NCBI GenBank assembly: GCA_016213935.1 | Contig: JACQZG010000006.1 | Span: 1-60,621 of the forward strand | Direction of reading: 5' to 3' | Source of the DNA: Nitrospirota bacterium | GTDB taxonomy: Bacteria; Nitrospirota; Thermodesulfovibrionia; UBA6902 | Length of the DNA stretch: 60,621 nt | Shown: positions 26,425 to 34,081 of the stretch, in pieces | Layout of the letters: each line of letters opens with the position of its first letter | How positions within the stretch are numbered: position 1 is the first letter of the stretch | The notes under the pieces: model-generated | What the model was told of the DNA's origin: nothing | The model's input: only the letters and a program-made list of their open reading frames with translations | Databases searched by the model: none | Program-made: the position numbers and the translations under genes

Positions 26425-27945
26425 ATGAATAAAAAGACGGCGCAGCTCATAATCGCGAGGCTTGACGGCAGTGAAATAAAAAGAAAGTTCAGCCATTATG
26501 ATTCTCTTGTTAAAAAAGGTATCGGAGGCTTCATAATCTTCGGCGGGAATGTGAAAGACGTCAGAGATGGGATCAGAAAACTTCAGAAGAGCGCTGATAT
26601 TCCTTTATTTATATCTTCCGACCTTGAGCGCGGGCTTGGTCAGCATATAGGCGGCGGCACTCTCTTCCCTCACGCGATGGCTATAGCGCATGCCGTGAAC
26701 AGAAAGAAGATGGCTGATGTTGAGCTCTTGAGAAAAGCTGTAAAGATTATGGCAGAGGAGGCAAGGGCTGCCGGCATCAACACCATCTTCTCACCCGTCA
26801 TGGATGTAAACACAAATCCGAAAAATCCGATAATCTGCACAAGGGCTTTTTCAGACAAACCTGAAGAGGCCTCATGGTTTGGGAAGGAGTTCATCAAGGG
26901 GTTTCAGAAAGAAGGCATCATCGCCTGCGCAAAGCACTTCCCGGGGCATGGCGATACTTCGGTGGATTCTCACAGGGAACTGCCGGTTTTAAAGGCAAAG
27001 ATGAAGAGGCTCAATAAAGTTGAACTGTTTCCATTTGCAGAGGCGGTAAAGGCAGATGTGAAGATGATCATGATAGGCCATCTGATGGTTCCGGCAATTG
27101 ACCCGGTTTTCCCTGCGAGCTTATCTCATAAGACTATCACCGGCCTTTTAAGGAAGAAGATGGGATACAGCGGGCTTGTGATAACAGACGCAATGAACAT
27201 GCAGGCGGTTTGCGGCAGGACAAAGGAGTCTGAAGGCGAGGCATGCGTAAAAGCGCTTCTCGCAGGGGCTGACATAATACTTCACCCGTCTGACCCTGAA
27301 TATGTAATTGATTATCTTTCCGCCCATTATGACGCCATAGCGAAAAGGATTGATGAATCTTATAAAAGGGCGCTGAAGTTAAAAAAGAAATTTGGCGGCA
27401 TGCAGTCATTGCCCAACATCAAGGTTATCGGCAGAAGAGAAAACCACGATACTGCGCATGAGCTTGCGAAAAGGGCTGTTGGAAATTTAAGGATAAATAT
27501 CGCGCCTGATGAAAAGGTCTCTCTGCTCATTATTGACGATGATGACGCCATGTCCGGCAGAAAATTTGTCAAGACTGTTAAAGGGCGTTTAAAGAATGCG
27601 GCTTCTTTCTACATCAGCAACAAAAACAAAAGACCCCCTGTTTCCGTTAAAGGCACGATACTCATCGCCGCCGTCTTCTCCGGCATCGCCGCATGGAAGG
27701 GCAGAAGCGGTATCAGCACGGAGCTAATGGGTATCCTCATAAAGAGCATCAAGGACTCGAAGTATTCCATAGTCATAGGCTTCTGCTCTCCGTATATTCT
27801 TGAGGAGCTTGAGGCGGAGACTGTCATTAACGCTTATTCCGATACGGAAGTTTCTCAGCAGGTAGCCGGGGAGATATTTTTTAACAAGAAGTTTATATTC
27901 CCCTCATTGACAAAGAGCTGTTCGGGGAGATTTTATAATAAATAA
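26425..27945 (+). CDS. Glycoside hydrolase family 3 (NagZ-like) protein
   Basis: 506 residues. N-terminal GH3 TIM barrel (1-330) with the NagZ signature K-H-F-P-G-H-G-D-T near residue 172 (catalytic His in the mobile loop) and the nucleophile region V-I-T-D-A-M-N-M. NagZ-type enzymes cut N-acetylglucosamine from cell-wall fragments in peptidoglycan recycling. A second, C-terminal GH3 domain (about 345-506) makes it longer than the classic 340-residue NagZ, as in many non-gammaproteobacterial forms. No signal peptide, so probably cytoplasmic. Two ATGs are in frame (26419, 26425); the second is at +1 of the promoter. Confidence 0.88.
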   Translation: MNKKTAQLIIARLDGSEIKRKFSHYDSLVKKGIGGFIIFGGNVKDVRDGIRKLQKSADIPLFISSDLERGLGQHIGGGTLFPHAMAIAHAVNRKKMADVELLRKAVKIMAEEARAAGINTIFSPVMDVNTNPKNPIICTRAFSDKPEEASWFGKEFIKGFQKEGIIACAKHFPGHGDTSVDSHRELPVLKAKMKRLNKVELFPFAEAVKADVKMIMIGHLMVPAIDPVFPASLSHKTITGLLRKKMGYSGLVITDAMNMQAVCGRTKESEGEACVKALLAGADIILHPSDPEYVIDYLSAHYDAIAKRIDESYKRALKLKKKFGGMQSLPNIKVIGRRENHDTAHELAKRAVGNLRINIAPDEKVSLLIIDDDDAMSGRKFVKTVKGRLKNAASFYISNKNKRPPVSVKGTILIAAVFSGIAAWKGRSGISTELMGILIKSIKDSKYSIVIGFCSPYILEELEAETVINAYSDTEVSQQVAGEIFFNKKFIFPSLTKSCSGRFYNK

Positions 27946-27952
27946 CTATTTG

Positions 27953-28375
27953 TCATTTCTCCCAAACCTCAGGCTGCATGCTGCCCATAGTGCTGAGTTC
28001 TATCTTTGACGGAGTGACGATCACTATGCAGAAATCGGGGTCATCCGGGCCGCTGAAATAATTCTTCAGCTCGTCAAACCAGAATGCGTGCCGTTCATTT
28101 CTGTCCGTTGAAACCTCTGCTTTGCCCTCGACCTGGAGCCAGTTTTTCGCGGTCTCAAGACTTGAAACTCCGAGCGAGATATGCACGTTTGGGTTTTTCT
28201 TTATATGTTTTATCTTTTTTGTATCTATATGCGAGCATAACCTGAAGACGAGCCCTTTGTCAGCCTTTGCCATTACATAGCGCACCCATGGTCTTCCGTC
28301 TTCCGCAACGGTTGCGAGGTTTACAAGCTGGAGTTCCTTCGCTATCTCAAAAATCCTGTCTTTAAGGTTGGTCAT
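27953..28375 (-). CDS. Pyridoxamine 5'-phosphate oxidase-like FMN-binding protein
   Basis: 140 residues, one split-barrel FMN-binding domain. Matches the general-stress-protein-26 type: L-A-T-V-A-E-D-G-R-P-W-V-R-Y-V near residue 20 (flavin contact), then I-K-K-N-P-N-V-H-I-S-L and W-L-Q-V-E-G-K-A-E-V. Substrate unknown; members bind FMN or F420-like cofactors and reduce small molecules or scavenge flavin. Stands alone, convergent with the GH3 gene 7 bp away. The 89 bp after its start towards the toxin-antitoxin genes show nothing else. Confidence 0.85.
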   Translation of the reverse strand: MTNLKDRIFEIAKELQLVNLATVAEDGRPWVRYVMAKADKGLVFRLCSHIDTKKIKHIKKNPNVHISLGVSSLETAKNWLQVEGKAEVSTDRNERHAFWFDELKNYFSGPDDPDFCIVIVTPSKIELSTMGSMQPEVWEK

Positions 28376-28464
28376 GAGGGGCCTCCCTGAAAATATTTAT
28401 TCTAAATATCTGACCTCTAATTCCTCTATTCCTGCATGTGCTATGCCCGGGCAGCTAACTTCAA

Positions 28465-28776
28465 TCAAAGATTTAAAGCAAAACTGATGGCATTTCGTAT
28501 TTCAAACAGCTTCTCTTTAGGTAAAGCTGTGATCAATGATTCTATCTTATCCTTTGAAACTGTCTGCAAGTGGTCACAGTTAATAGCGCAATCATTATGC
28601 ATGCCGTCCCGTTTCGACAAAAGCACTTCGCTTGGTATATCTCTGATCGTTGAGGTTATCGGCGCAATTGTAACCTCATCCAGATAATCCAATATGGAAC
28701 TTCTTGTCAAAATAACTACCGGTCGCTTTTTGTCAGGGGTTTTGAACTTATACCATCTCACCTCACCCCGTTTCAT
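28465..28776 (-). CDS. mazF: Type II toxin, MazF/PemK family
   Basis: 103 residues. mRNA interferase of the MazF/PemK fold: start M-K-R-G-E-V-R-W-Y (beta-1), R-P-V-V-I-L-T-R near residue 18 with the catalytic Arg, I-A-P-I-T-S-T-I-R with the catalytic Ser/Thr, and the family-like end on L-T-A-L-P-K-E-K-L. It would cleave mRNA at a short sequence when free of antitoxin. Its start overlaps the antitoxin stop by one base (TAATG), the usual translational coupling. All core residues look intact, so it may be active. Confidence 0.9.
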   Translation of the reverse strand: MKRGEVRWYKFKTPDKKRPVVILTRSSILDYLDEVTIAPITSTIRDIPSEVLLSKRDGMHNDCAINCDHLQTVSKDKIESLITALPKEKLFEIRNAISFALNL

Positions 28777-29006
28777 TAACTACCCCACTCCTGCTCTGAT
28801 TCCCAAACGCTGAATTCTTTTTTACCGGCCGGATAGCGCTCGTATCCTTTTTTATGCTTTTTCTCAAGTGCGCTGATATTCACCTGCTTGATGGCGTCCT
28901 TCAAAGCTTTGCGTGTAAAAGCGGAACGCGATGTCTTAAGTTTTTTCACAACCGTATCAACGGCTGCTACCAGGTCATCGTCTAAGGTCATTTGAATTGT
29001 TCTCAT
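28776..29006 (-). CDS. Antitoxin, ribbon-helix-helix (CopG-like), partner of MazF
   Basis: 76 residues. Start at 29006 because GGGAGGGG lies 4 bp upstream; a 15-residue longer frame has no such site. N-terminal RHH fold M-R-T-I-Q-M-T-L-D-D-D-L-V followed by V-K-K-L-K-T-S-R-S-A-F-T-R-K-A-L, then a flexible acidic/Trp-containing tail (W-E-S-E-Q-E-W) that in this class threads into the toxin. Its promoter carries a perfect palindrome over the -10 box, as expected for autorepression by the complex. Confidence 0.85.
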   Translation of the reverse strand: MRTIQMTLDDDLVAAVDTVVKKLKTSRSAFTRKALKDAIKQVNISALEKKHKKGYERYPAGKKEFSVWESEQEWGS

Positions 29007-29030
29007 AAACCCCTCCCAATAATGTGGTTC

Positions 29031-29068
29031 ATTATAGCTATAATAGCCCACATAGGTATTGGAGTCAA
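29031..29068 (-). promoter_or_regulatory. Antitoxin-toxin promoter with operator palindrome
   Basis: On the minus strand TTGACT (29068-29063), 17 bp, TATTAT (29045-29040). The perfect 14-bp palindrome ATTATAGCTATAAT (29031-29044) overlaps the -10 box and transcription start, a likely binding site for the RHH antitoxin. Confidence 0.75.
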
Positions 29069-29111
29069 TTTGTGACAGTTAGGAGAGCCGGGCTGACACC
29101 ATGATGAATAA

Positions 29112-29495
29112 CTACGGAACTATTATCTTTATGTTCATTATGCTCTTCAGCAATTTAAAATGTTTGTCCGCTGAATAGATTTCGCAATCATTTTGCTTGG
29201 CATTCTGGGCTATTATCAAATCGGGAATGCATACGCCGTTTATGCCTTTTTTCAGGCATTGGGCTTGATAGTCAATAATCTCATCCCATTTAATGCACAG
29301 TTGAAGCTTATTGACATTTTTCAGCAACTCTATGATGCTTTTTTGTTTCCTGATTTTAAGTGGTGGGATTAATTCCGCGAGGATTAAATCGTTGGTGGCC
29401 GCCAGGTTTTCATCTATGATAAAATCGAGCCGTTCAAGACTCTTCCCGTGCCTGAAATAATCTATCCAGACCGAGGTGTCAACTAAGACCGGCAT
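29112..29495 (-). CDS. vapC: Type II toxin, VapC-like PIN ribonuclease
   Basis: 127 residues, single PIN domain. Acidic metal-binding residues are in place: D6 in V-D-T-S-V-W-I-D, E near residue 41 (L-I-L-A-E-L), and D near residue 92 (G-V-C-I-P-D-L-I-I-A) with D about 110 (Y-S-A-D-K-H-F). VapC toxins cut tRNA or rRNA. It overlaps its antitoxin by 13 bp, so the pair is coupled. Second toxin-antitoxin pair within 1.2 kb on the same strand, 106 bp downstream of which the first pair begins. Confidence 0.9.
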   Translation of the reverse strand: MPVLVDTSVWIDYFRHGKSLERLDFIIDENLAATNDLILAELIPPLKIRKQKSIIELLKNVNKLQLCIKWDEIIDYQAQCLKKGINGVCIPDLIIAQNAKQNDCEIYSADKHFKLLKSIMNIKIIVP

Positions 29496-29686
29496 CTGCG
29501 GCCCCTGAGAGCATCGAGGTCAAGGTCCAACTCTACTTTGCCTTTGTATTTTTTTAATTCGGCAATCTTTGATTTTCTTATTAACTCCTCGAGGGCTGTG
29601 ATGATGACTTTGGTTTTAGTTTGAATATGAGAGGTTTTCATCGCTTCTTCGAGTAAATCTTCGTGCAGATCGAGTGTTGTTCTCAT
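29483..29686 (-). CDS. vapB: Antitoxin, VapB-like (DUF2191 type)
   Basis: 67 residues. RHH-type start M-R-T-T-L-D-L-H-E-D-L-L-E-E-A-M, then the family pattern K-T-K-V-I-I-T-A-L-E-E-L-I-R-K, and a C-terminal toxin-binding tail with D-L-D-L-D-A-L-R-G-R-R. Strong ribosome site AAGGAGG 7 bp before the ATG. The promoter region has an inverted repeat (ATGCA...TGCAT) for autoregulation. Confidence 0.88.
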   Translation of the reverse strand: MRTTLDLHEDLLEEAMKTSHIQTKTKVIITALEELIRKSKIAELKKYKGKVELDLDLDALRGRRCRS

Positions 29687-29706
29687 GGCCGGCCTCCTTA
29701 TGCACT

Positions 29707-29735
29707 AATTTATCATTTTATGCATATGGTGTCAA
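29707..29735 (-). promoter_or_regulatory. vapBC promoter
   Basis: On the minus strand TTGACA (29735-29730), 17 bp, TAAATT (29712-29707). The inverted half-sites ATGCA and TGCAT flank the -10 box (about 29701-29724), a likely operator. Confidence 0.6.
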
Positions 29736-29752
29736 TTGATGGCGAGGGAATA

Positions 29753-30311
29753 TTAATCCAGCTTCCCGTGTGTGAGTGTCACGACGAAGACCTCTTCTGC
29801 CCCTGCCTTTTTGAGAACCTTTGAACACTCGTTGACCGTGGCGCCGGTTGTGAAGACGTCATCAATGAGCATGACCTTCTTCCCTTTCACGCTTTCATGA
29901 CTCACCACGTCAAAGGCGTTCATGATATTTTTCCTGCGCTCTTTTGCGCTCAGCCCCACCTGAGGGAGGGTATTTCTGCTTCTCACAAGCACATTCAGCA
30001 TTAAAGGCACGCCTGCTCTATTTGCGATATGCTTTCCAAGGAGCGCGGACTGGTTGAAGCCCCTCTCTTTGAGGCGTTTTGTGTAAAGAGGCACCGGCAC
30101 TGCCATGTCAGCTTCGGGAAGTTCTTTCATGAGCATCTTTTCTGAAAGCGGAAGCGAGAGGCGTTTAATGCCGTGAAATTTGAAGAGGCTTATCGCTTTT
30201 TTTACTGCTCCGTCGTGAAGCCCAGATAGGGGCTGTTTTGTGGTCTGATGAAGGCCTCTGGCAGAGAGGGCAGGTTTCGGGGAAGAGAAGGTTTAAAAAT
30301 CTGTTAAGCAT
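29753..30311 (-). pseudogene. comF: comF-like phosphoribosyltransferase gene, broken by internal deletion and frameshift
   Basis: ComF proteins have an N-terminal zinc finger and a C-terminal phosphoribosyltransferase domain and take part in DNA uptake or repair. From the ATG at 30311 the frame encodes a typical ComF start with the first zinc pair (F-P-E-T-C-P-L-C-Q-R-P) but runs into a stop. In the next frame, from about 30225, the protein resumes as expected (L-H-D-G-A-V-K-K-A-I-S-L-F-K-F-H-G) and continues through V-P-V-P-L and the PRPP motif V-M-L-I-D-D-V-F-T-T-G-A-T to the stop at 29753. About 25-35 codons including the second zinc pair are missing at the joint. The ATG overlaps the gpmI stop by 8 bp. 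A shortened product from 30136 (127 residues, intact PRTase motif) could still be made. Assembly error is possible. Confidence 0.75.
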
Positions 30312-31830
30312 TGAGAAGGAGGCTTTCGCCCGTCATCTCTTCGGGCTTTTGTATTCCCATCAGATCCAATATGGTCGGCGCGACATCGGCGAGTATGCCG
30401 CCTTCTCTAAGGGCAGCCCCTTTTTTCAGCAGGATGAAAGGCACCTTGTTCAGGGTATGCGCTGTGTGCGGAGAATCGCCGTCAAGCATCTGCTCACAGT
30501 TGCCGTGGTCAGAGGTTATAATGACAATCCTTCCGAGTGAAGATGCTTTCTCAACTATCCTGCTCAGGCATTTGTCTATAGTCTCGCAGGCCTTTATCGC
30601 GGCCTCCATTATTCCTGTATGCCCGACCATGTCAGGGTTTGCAAAGTTAATGAGAATGAAATCATAATTATTACCATCAAGCCTCTTTAAAACTTCATCC
30701 GTAACTTCATTGGCGCTCATCTCGGGCTTCAGGTCATAAGTCGGCACATCTTTTGGAGAGGGGATGAGCACCCTGCCTTCGCCTTTAAAAGGCATCTCTT
30801 CTCCGCCGTTAAAAAAGTAGGTAACATGCGCGTATTTTTCCGTCTCAGCAATTCTGAGCTGTTTCAGCCCTTTTGTGCTTAATACTTCACCGAGTATATT
30901 TGTGAGCCTCAAGGGCGGAAATGCCGCGGGGAGGGGAAGATTTTCATCATACATTGTCATTGTCACAAAAGAGCTGAGTTTGGGAACCAGCTCTCTCTTG
31001 AACTCTTTGAAGCTGTCGTCAGTGAGCGCTCTTGTCAGCTCTCTCGCCCTGTCTGCCCTGAAGTTGAAGAAGACAACCGAATCTCCGCCGCTTATCTTGC
31101 CGATAGCCCCTGCCCCGTCATGAATGACCGTGGGTTTAATGAATTCATCAGTCTCGGACTTCATATAGCTCTGCTCAACCGCTGCGGCCGCTGATGAAGC
31201 ATTGACTCCTTCCCCTAACACAAGGGCATTGTAAGCATGCTCGACCCTATTCCACCTTTTGTCCCTGTCCATTGCCCAGTACCTGCCTGTCACGGTCGCT
31301 ATTTTTGCTTGCGGATATTTCTGCAGGAACGCTTCGGCGCTTTTTATATAGTTGATGCCTGAAGAAGGAGGCGTGTCCCTGCCGTCCGTGAAGGCATGTA
31401 TGAATATCTTTTTTACGCCTTGCCGCGCCGCGAGTTCCACAAGGCCAAAGAGGTGGCTGATGTGGCTGTGTACGCCGGCGTCTGAAAGGAGGCCGAGAAG
31501 ATGTATAGCGCTATTATTATCGAGGGCGGCTTTGACCGCTCTGTTTAATGCTTCATTATCTTTGATGAGGCCTTCTCTTATCGCTTTGTTTATCCTTGTG
31601 TAATCCTGATAGACGATGCGGCCTGCGCCGAGATTGAGATGCCCCACCTCGGAATTTCCCATCGTATCATTGGGAAGGCCGACAGACTCTCCTGAACATT
31701 CAAGAGCCGTATGGGGATATTCGTTGAGGAGGTTTTTATAAAAAGGTATGCGCGCCTTTGCCTGTGCGTCGGAGTCAGGGTTATTCGAGATGCCCCACCC
31801 GTCAAGAACTATCAGTACGACAGGCCTCAT
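30304..31830 (-). CDS. gpmI: 2,3-bisphosphoglycerate-independent phosphoglycerate mutase
   Basis: 508 residues, usual length. Mn2+-dependent enzyme interconverting 3- and 2-phosphoglycerate. Alkaline-phosphatase-like fold: V-L-I-V-L-D-G-W-G at the start (metal Asp), M-G-N-S-E-V-G-H-L-N-L-G-A-G-R with the phosphorylated Ser near residue 60, H-A-F-T-D-G-R-D-T-P-P, the D-P-D-M-V-G-H-T-G and T-S-D-H-G-N-C-E metal motifs near the end. Its start overlaps the argF stop (ATGA), so it is in the argD-argF-gpmI transcript. Confidence 0.97.
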   Translation of the reverse strand: MRPVVLIVLDGWGISNNPDSDAQAKARIPFYKNLLNEYPHTALECSGESVGLPNDTMGNSEVGHLNLGAGRIVYQDYTRINKAIREGLIKDNEALNRAVKAALDNNSAIHLLGLLSDAGVHSHISHLFGLVELAARQGVKKIFIHAFTDGRDTPPSSGINYIKSAEAFLQKYPQAKIATVTGRYWAMDRDKRWNRVEHAYNALVLGEGVNASSAAAAVEQSYMKSETDEFIKPTVIHDGAGAIGKISGGDSVVFFNFRADRARELTRALTDDSFKEFKRELVPKLSSFVTMTMYDENLPLPAAFPPLRLTNILGEVLSTKGLKQLRIAETEKYAHVTYFFNGGEEMPFKGEGRVLIPSPKDVPTYDLKPEMSANEVTDEVLKRLDGNNYDFILINFANPDMVGHTGIMEAAIKACETIDKCLSRIVEKASSLGRIVIITSDHGNCEQMLDGDSPHTAHTLNKVPFILLKKGAALREGGILADVAPTILDLMGIQKPEEMTGESLLLNA

Positions 31831-32729
31831 TTCAGAAGCATCTCAAGAAGGGCTTTTTGCGTGTGGAGCCTGTTTTCGGCCTGGTCAAATACAACGCTCT
31901 GCCCGGAATCTATAGCCTCATCAGTTATCTCTTCGCCCCTGTGTGCCGGGAGGCAGTGCATCACTATCGCCTCGGGCTTTGCATTTGAGAGGAGCTTTTC
32001 ATTTATCCTGTAATCTGAGAAGACCTTCTTCTTCTTTTCAGATTCCTCCTCCTGCCCCATGCTTACCCATACATCAGTGTAAAGCACGTCAGCGCCCTTT
32101 GCCGCATCAAAGGGGTTCTTTATGATCTTCACTTTCGCGCCCTGTGAAAGCGCGTGGCCGAATATCTTTCTGTCAGGCTCATAGCCTTCAGGGCATGACA
32201 CCGTAAGGTCCATGCCTGTAAGCAGAGATGCCTCTATCAATGAGTTCGCGACATTGTTGCCGTCGCCGATATAGACAAGCCTTATGCCTCTGAGTGAGCC
32301 CTTCTTCTCTTTGATGGTCATTATGTCGGCAAGCGCCTGGCATGGGTGATGAAGGTCGGTGAGGCCGTTGATAACCGGTATCTTTGCGTTGGCCGCGAAT
32401 TTCACTATCGTCTCGTGCGCGAATGTCCTTATGACAATCGCGTGCAGGTATCTTGAAAGAACCCTTGCGGTGTCTTCTATCGTCTCGCCCCTGCCGAGTT
32501 GGAGTTCGTTTGCGTTTATGTATATGCCCTGCGCGCCTAACTGATAGATGCCTGCCTGAAAGGATATCCTTGTCCTTGTCGATGCCTTGTCAAAGAGAAG
32601 CCCGATGCTCTTTCCGATGAGCGGGCATGCTGACGAGTTTTTGCCGGCCTTCAGTTCAATGGCCCTGCCTGTAAGCGCTTCGACCTCAGAAGCAGAGAGG
32701 TCGAGGAATGCAAGATAATCTTTTTTCAT
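31827..32729 (-). CDS. argF: Ornithine carbamoyltransferase
   Basis: 300 residues from the ATG at 32729, placed right behind the argD stop; a 20-residue longer frame would run back inside argD. Makes citrulline from ornithine and carbamoyl phosphate in arginine synthesis. Carbamoyl-phosphate motif S-T-R-T-R near residue 50, the H-P-C-Q loop (D-L-H-H-P-C-Q-A-L-A-D), the D-x-x-x-S-M-G ornithine segment and H-C-L-P-A-H-R-G near the end are all present. Confidence 0.96.
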   Translation of the reverse strand: MKKDYLAFLDLSASEVEALTGRAIELKAGKNSSACPLIGKSIGLLFDKASTRTRISFQAGIYQLGAQGIYINANELQLGRGETIEDTARVLSRYLHAIVIRTFAHETIVKFAANAKIPVINGLTDLHHPCQALADIMTIKEKKGSLRGIRLVYIGDGNNVANSLIEASLLTGMDLTVSCPEGYEPDRKIFGHALSQGAKVKIIKNPFDAAKGADVLYTDVWVSMGQEEESEKKKKVFSDYRINEKLLSNAKPEAIVMHCLPAHRGEEITDEAIDSGQSVVFDQAENRLHTQKALLEMLLK

Positions 32730-32730
32730 G

Positions 32731-33924
32731 TCAGACTCTTTCGAGAACCTCCGCGAGCACGTCCATAAGCTGGTCAATCTCTTTTTCAACCACTATCAGG
32801 GGCGGAGTGAAGCGGAGCACGTTTCCCTGAACGCAGTTTATGAGGATGCCCCTTTCGGCGCAGGCGGCTACTATCGCTCCCCCGTCCTTTGCTATCTCCA
32901 TCCCTATGAGGAGGCCCATGCCTCGTATATCGAGTATTGTTGAGGGGAACTCCTTCTTGAGTTCCTCGAGCCTTTTGATAAAATACTGCCCCATGCGGCG
33001 GCAGTTGTCGAGGATATAGCCGTCTTCAAGCAGGGTCTCGATGGTCGTGGCGGCAACCGTGCAGGCGAGCGGGTTTCCTCCGAAGGTCGAGCCGTGGGAG
33101 CCGTGGTGAAAAGAGGCGGCCACTGCGTCTTTTGCGAGTATGGCTCCTATTGCCACTCCGCCGCCGAGCCCTTTGCCGAGACATATTATGTCAGGCTCCA
33201 TATGGAACTGTTCATAGGCAAACAATGTCCCGGTCCTTCCTATTCCGGTCTGAACCTCGTCAAGTATAAGCAGGAGGCCGTGGTCATCGCAGACCTCCCT
33301 CACGTGCTTCAGGTAGTTTTTGTCAGGAACCTTTACACCGCCCTCTCCCTGAATGGGCTCGAGCATGACACCGCAGGTGTGGCGCGTTATCCCGTTTTTC
33401 AATTCGCCTATGTTATTGAAAGGCACGTATTTGAAACCGGGCGTAAGCGGTTCAAACCCTTTGTGCATCTTTGTCTGCCCTGTCGCGCTTAGTGAGCCGA
33501 GCGTTCTTCCGTGAAATGAGCTTTCAGCCGTGATTATCTCATATCTTTCAGGCACGGTATGATCCTTGGCATATTTCCTCGCCAGCTTTATCGCCGCCTC
33601 AGTTGCTTCTGTGCCTGAATTGCAGATAAATGCCTTATCCGCAAATGAGTTTGTGACAAGCAGCTTCGCAAGCCTTATCTGCGGCTCAATATAAAACAGA
33701 TTTGATACATGCAGTAGCCTCTGCGCCTGCTTCTGGAGCGCAATCACAACCTTCGGATGGCAGTGCCCGAGGCAGTTAACCGCTATACCGCCGACAAAAT
33801 CAAGGTATTCCTTGCCGTCCGGGTCCCACACCTTCATCCCGCGCCCTTTCCTTAGGATAAGGGGCGAACGGGCGTAAGTGTTCATCAAATATTTATTAGA
33901 CTCATCGATTATCTTTTTGCTCAT
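32731..33924 (-). CDS. argD: Acetylornithine aminotransferase
   Basis: 397 residues from the ATG at 33924; a longer frame adds a hydrophobic stretch with no conservation. PLP-dependent transaminase of arginine (and possibly lysine) synthesis. Class III signature L-L-I-L-D-E-V-Q-T-G-I-G-R-T-G near residue 215, the PLP lysine in D-I-I-C-L-G-K-G-L-G-G-G, and the S-G-T-E-A-T-E-A-A-I-K-L-A-R phosphate-binding segment. No ribosome site is seen; a TATATT box ends 7 bp upstream, so a leaderless start is possible. First gene of argD-argF-gpmI. Confidence 0.95.
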   Translation of the reverse strand: MSKKIIDESNKYLMNTYARSPLILRKGRGMKVWDPDGKEYLDFVGGIAVNCLGHCHPKVVIALQKQAQRLLHVSNLFYIEPQIRLAKLLVTNSFADKAFICNSGTEATEAAIKLARKYAKDHTVPERYEIITAESSFHGRTLGSLSATGQTKMHKGFEPLTPGFKYVPFNNIGELKNGITRHTCGVMLEPIQGEGGVKVPDKNYLKHVREVCDDHGLLLILDEVQTGIGRTGTLFAYEQFHMEPDIICLGKGLGGGVAIGAILAKDAVAASFHHGSHGSTFGGNPLACTVAATTIETLLEDGYILDNCRRMGQYFIKRLEELKKEFPSTILDIRGMGLLIGMEIAKDGGAIVAACAERGILINCVQGNVLRFTPPLIVVEKEIDQLMDVLAEVLERV

Positions 33925-33980
33925 ACAAGAAAATATAACATAAATCAGTATGGTTACGCATAGAAAGAATATAGAAGAAA

Positions 33981-34052
33981 GAATTCTGAATACGGAATAA
34001 AAACTTATGGCTTGCAACTTCTGATGCTCACAACTGCCAATTTATAACTCTG
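33981..34052. repeat. Degenerate heptamer-phased repeat between argD and mnmA
   Basis: Units such as GAATTCT, GAATACG, GAATAAA and later ACTTCTG, ATGCTCA follow each other in 7-bp steps. More degraded than at the other loci. Sits in the divergent argD/mnmA promoter region. Confidence 0.45.
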
Positions 34053-34081
34053 TTTCTATCTTATGGTAATATGAAAGCGAA

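Noticed and set aside
33925..34017. N-terminal membrane extension of ArgD
   Set aside because: ArgD is cytoplasmic; the extension is an AT-rich upstream stretch lacking a start signal, and the conserved protein begins at 33924.
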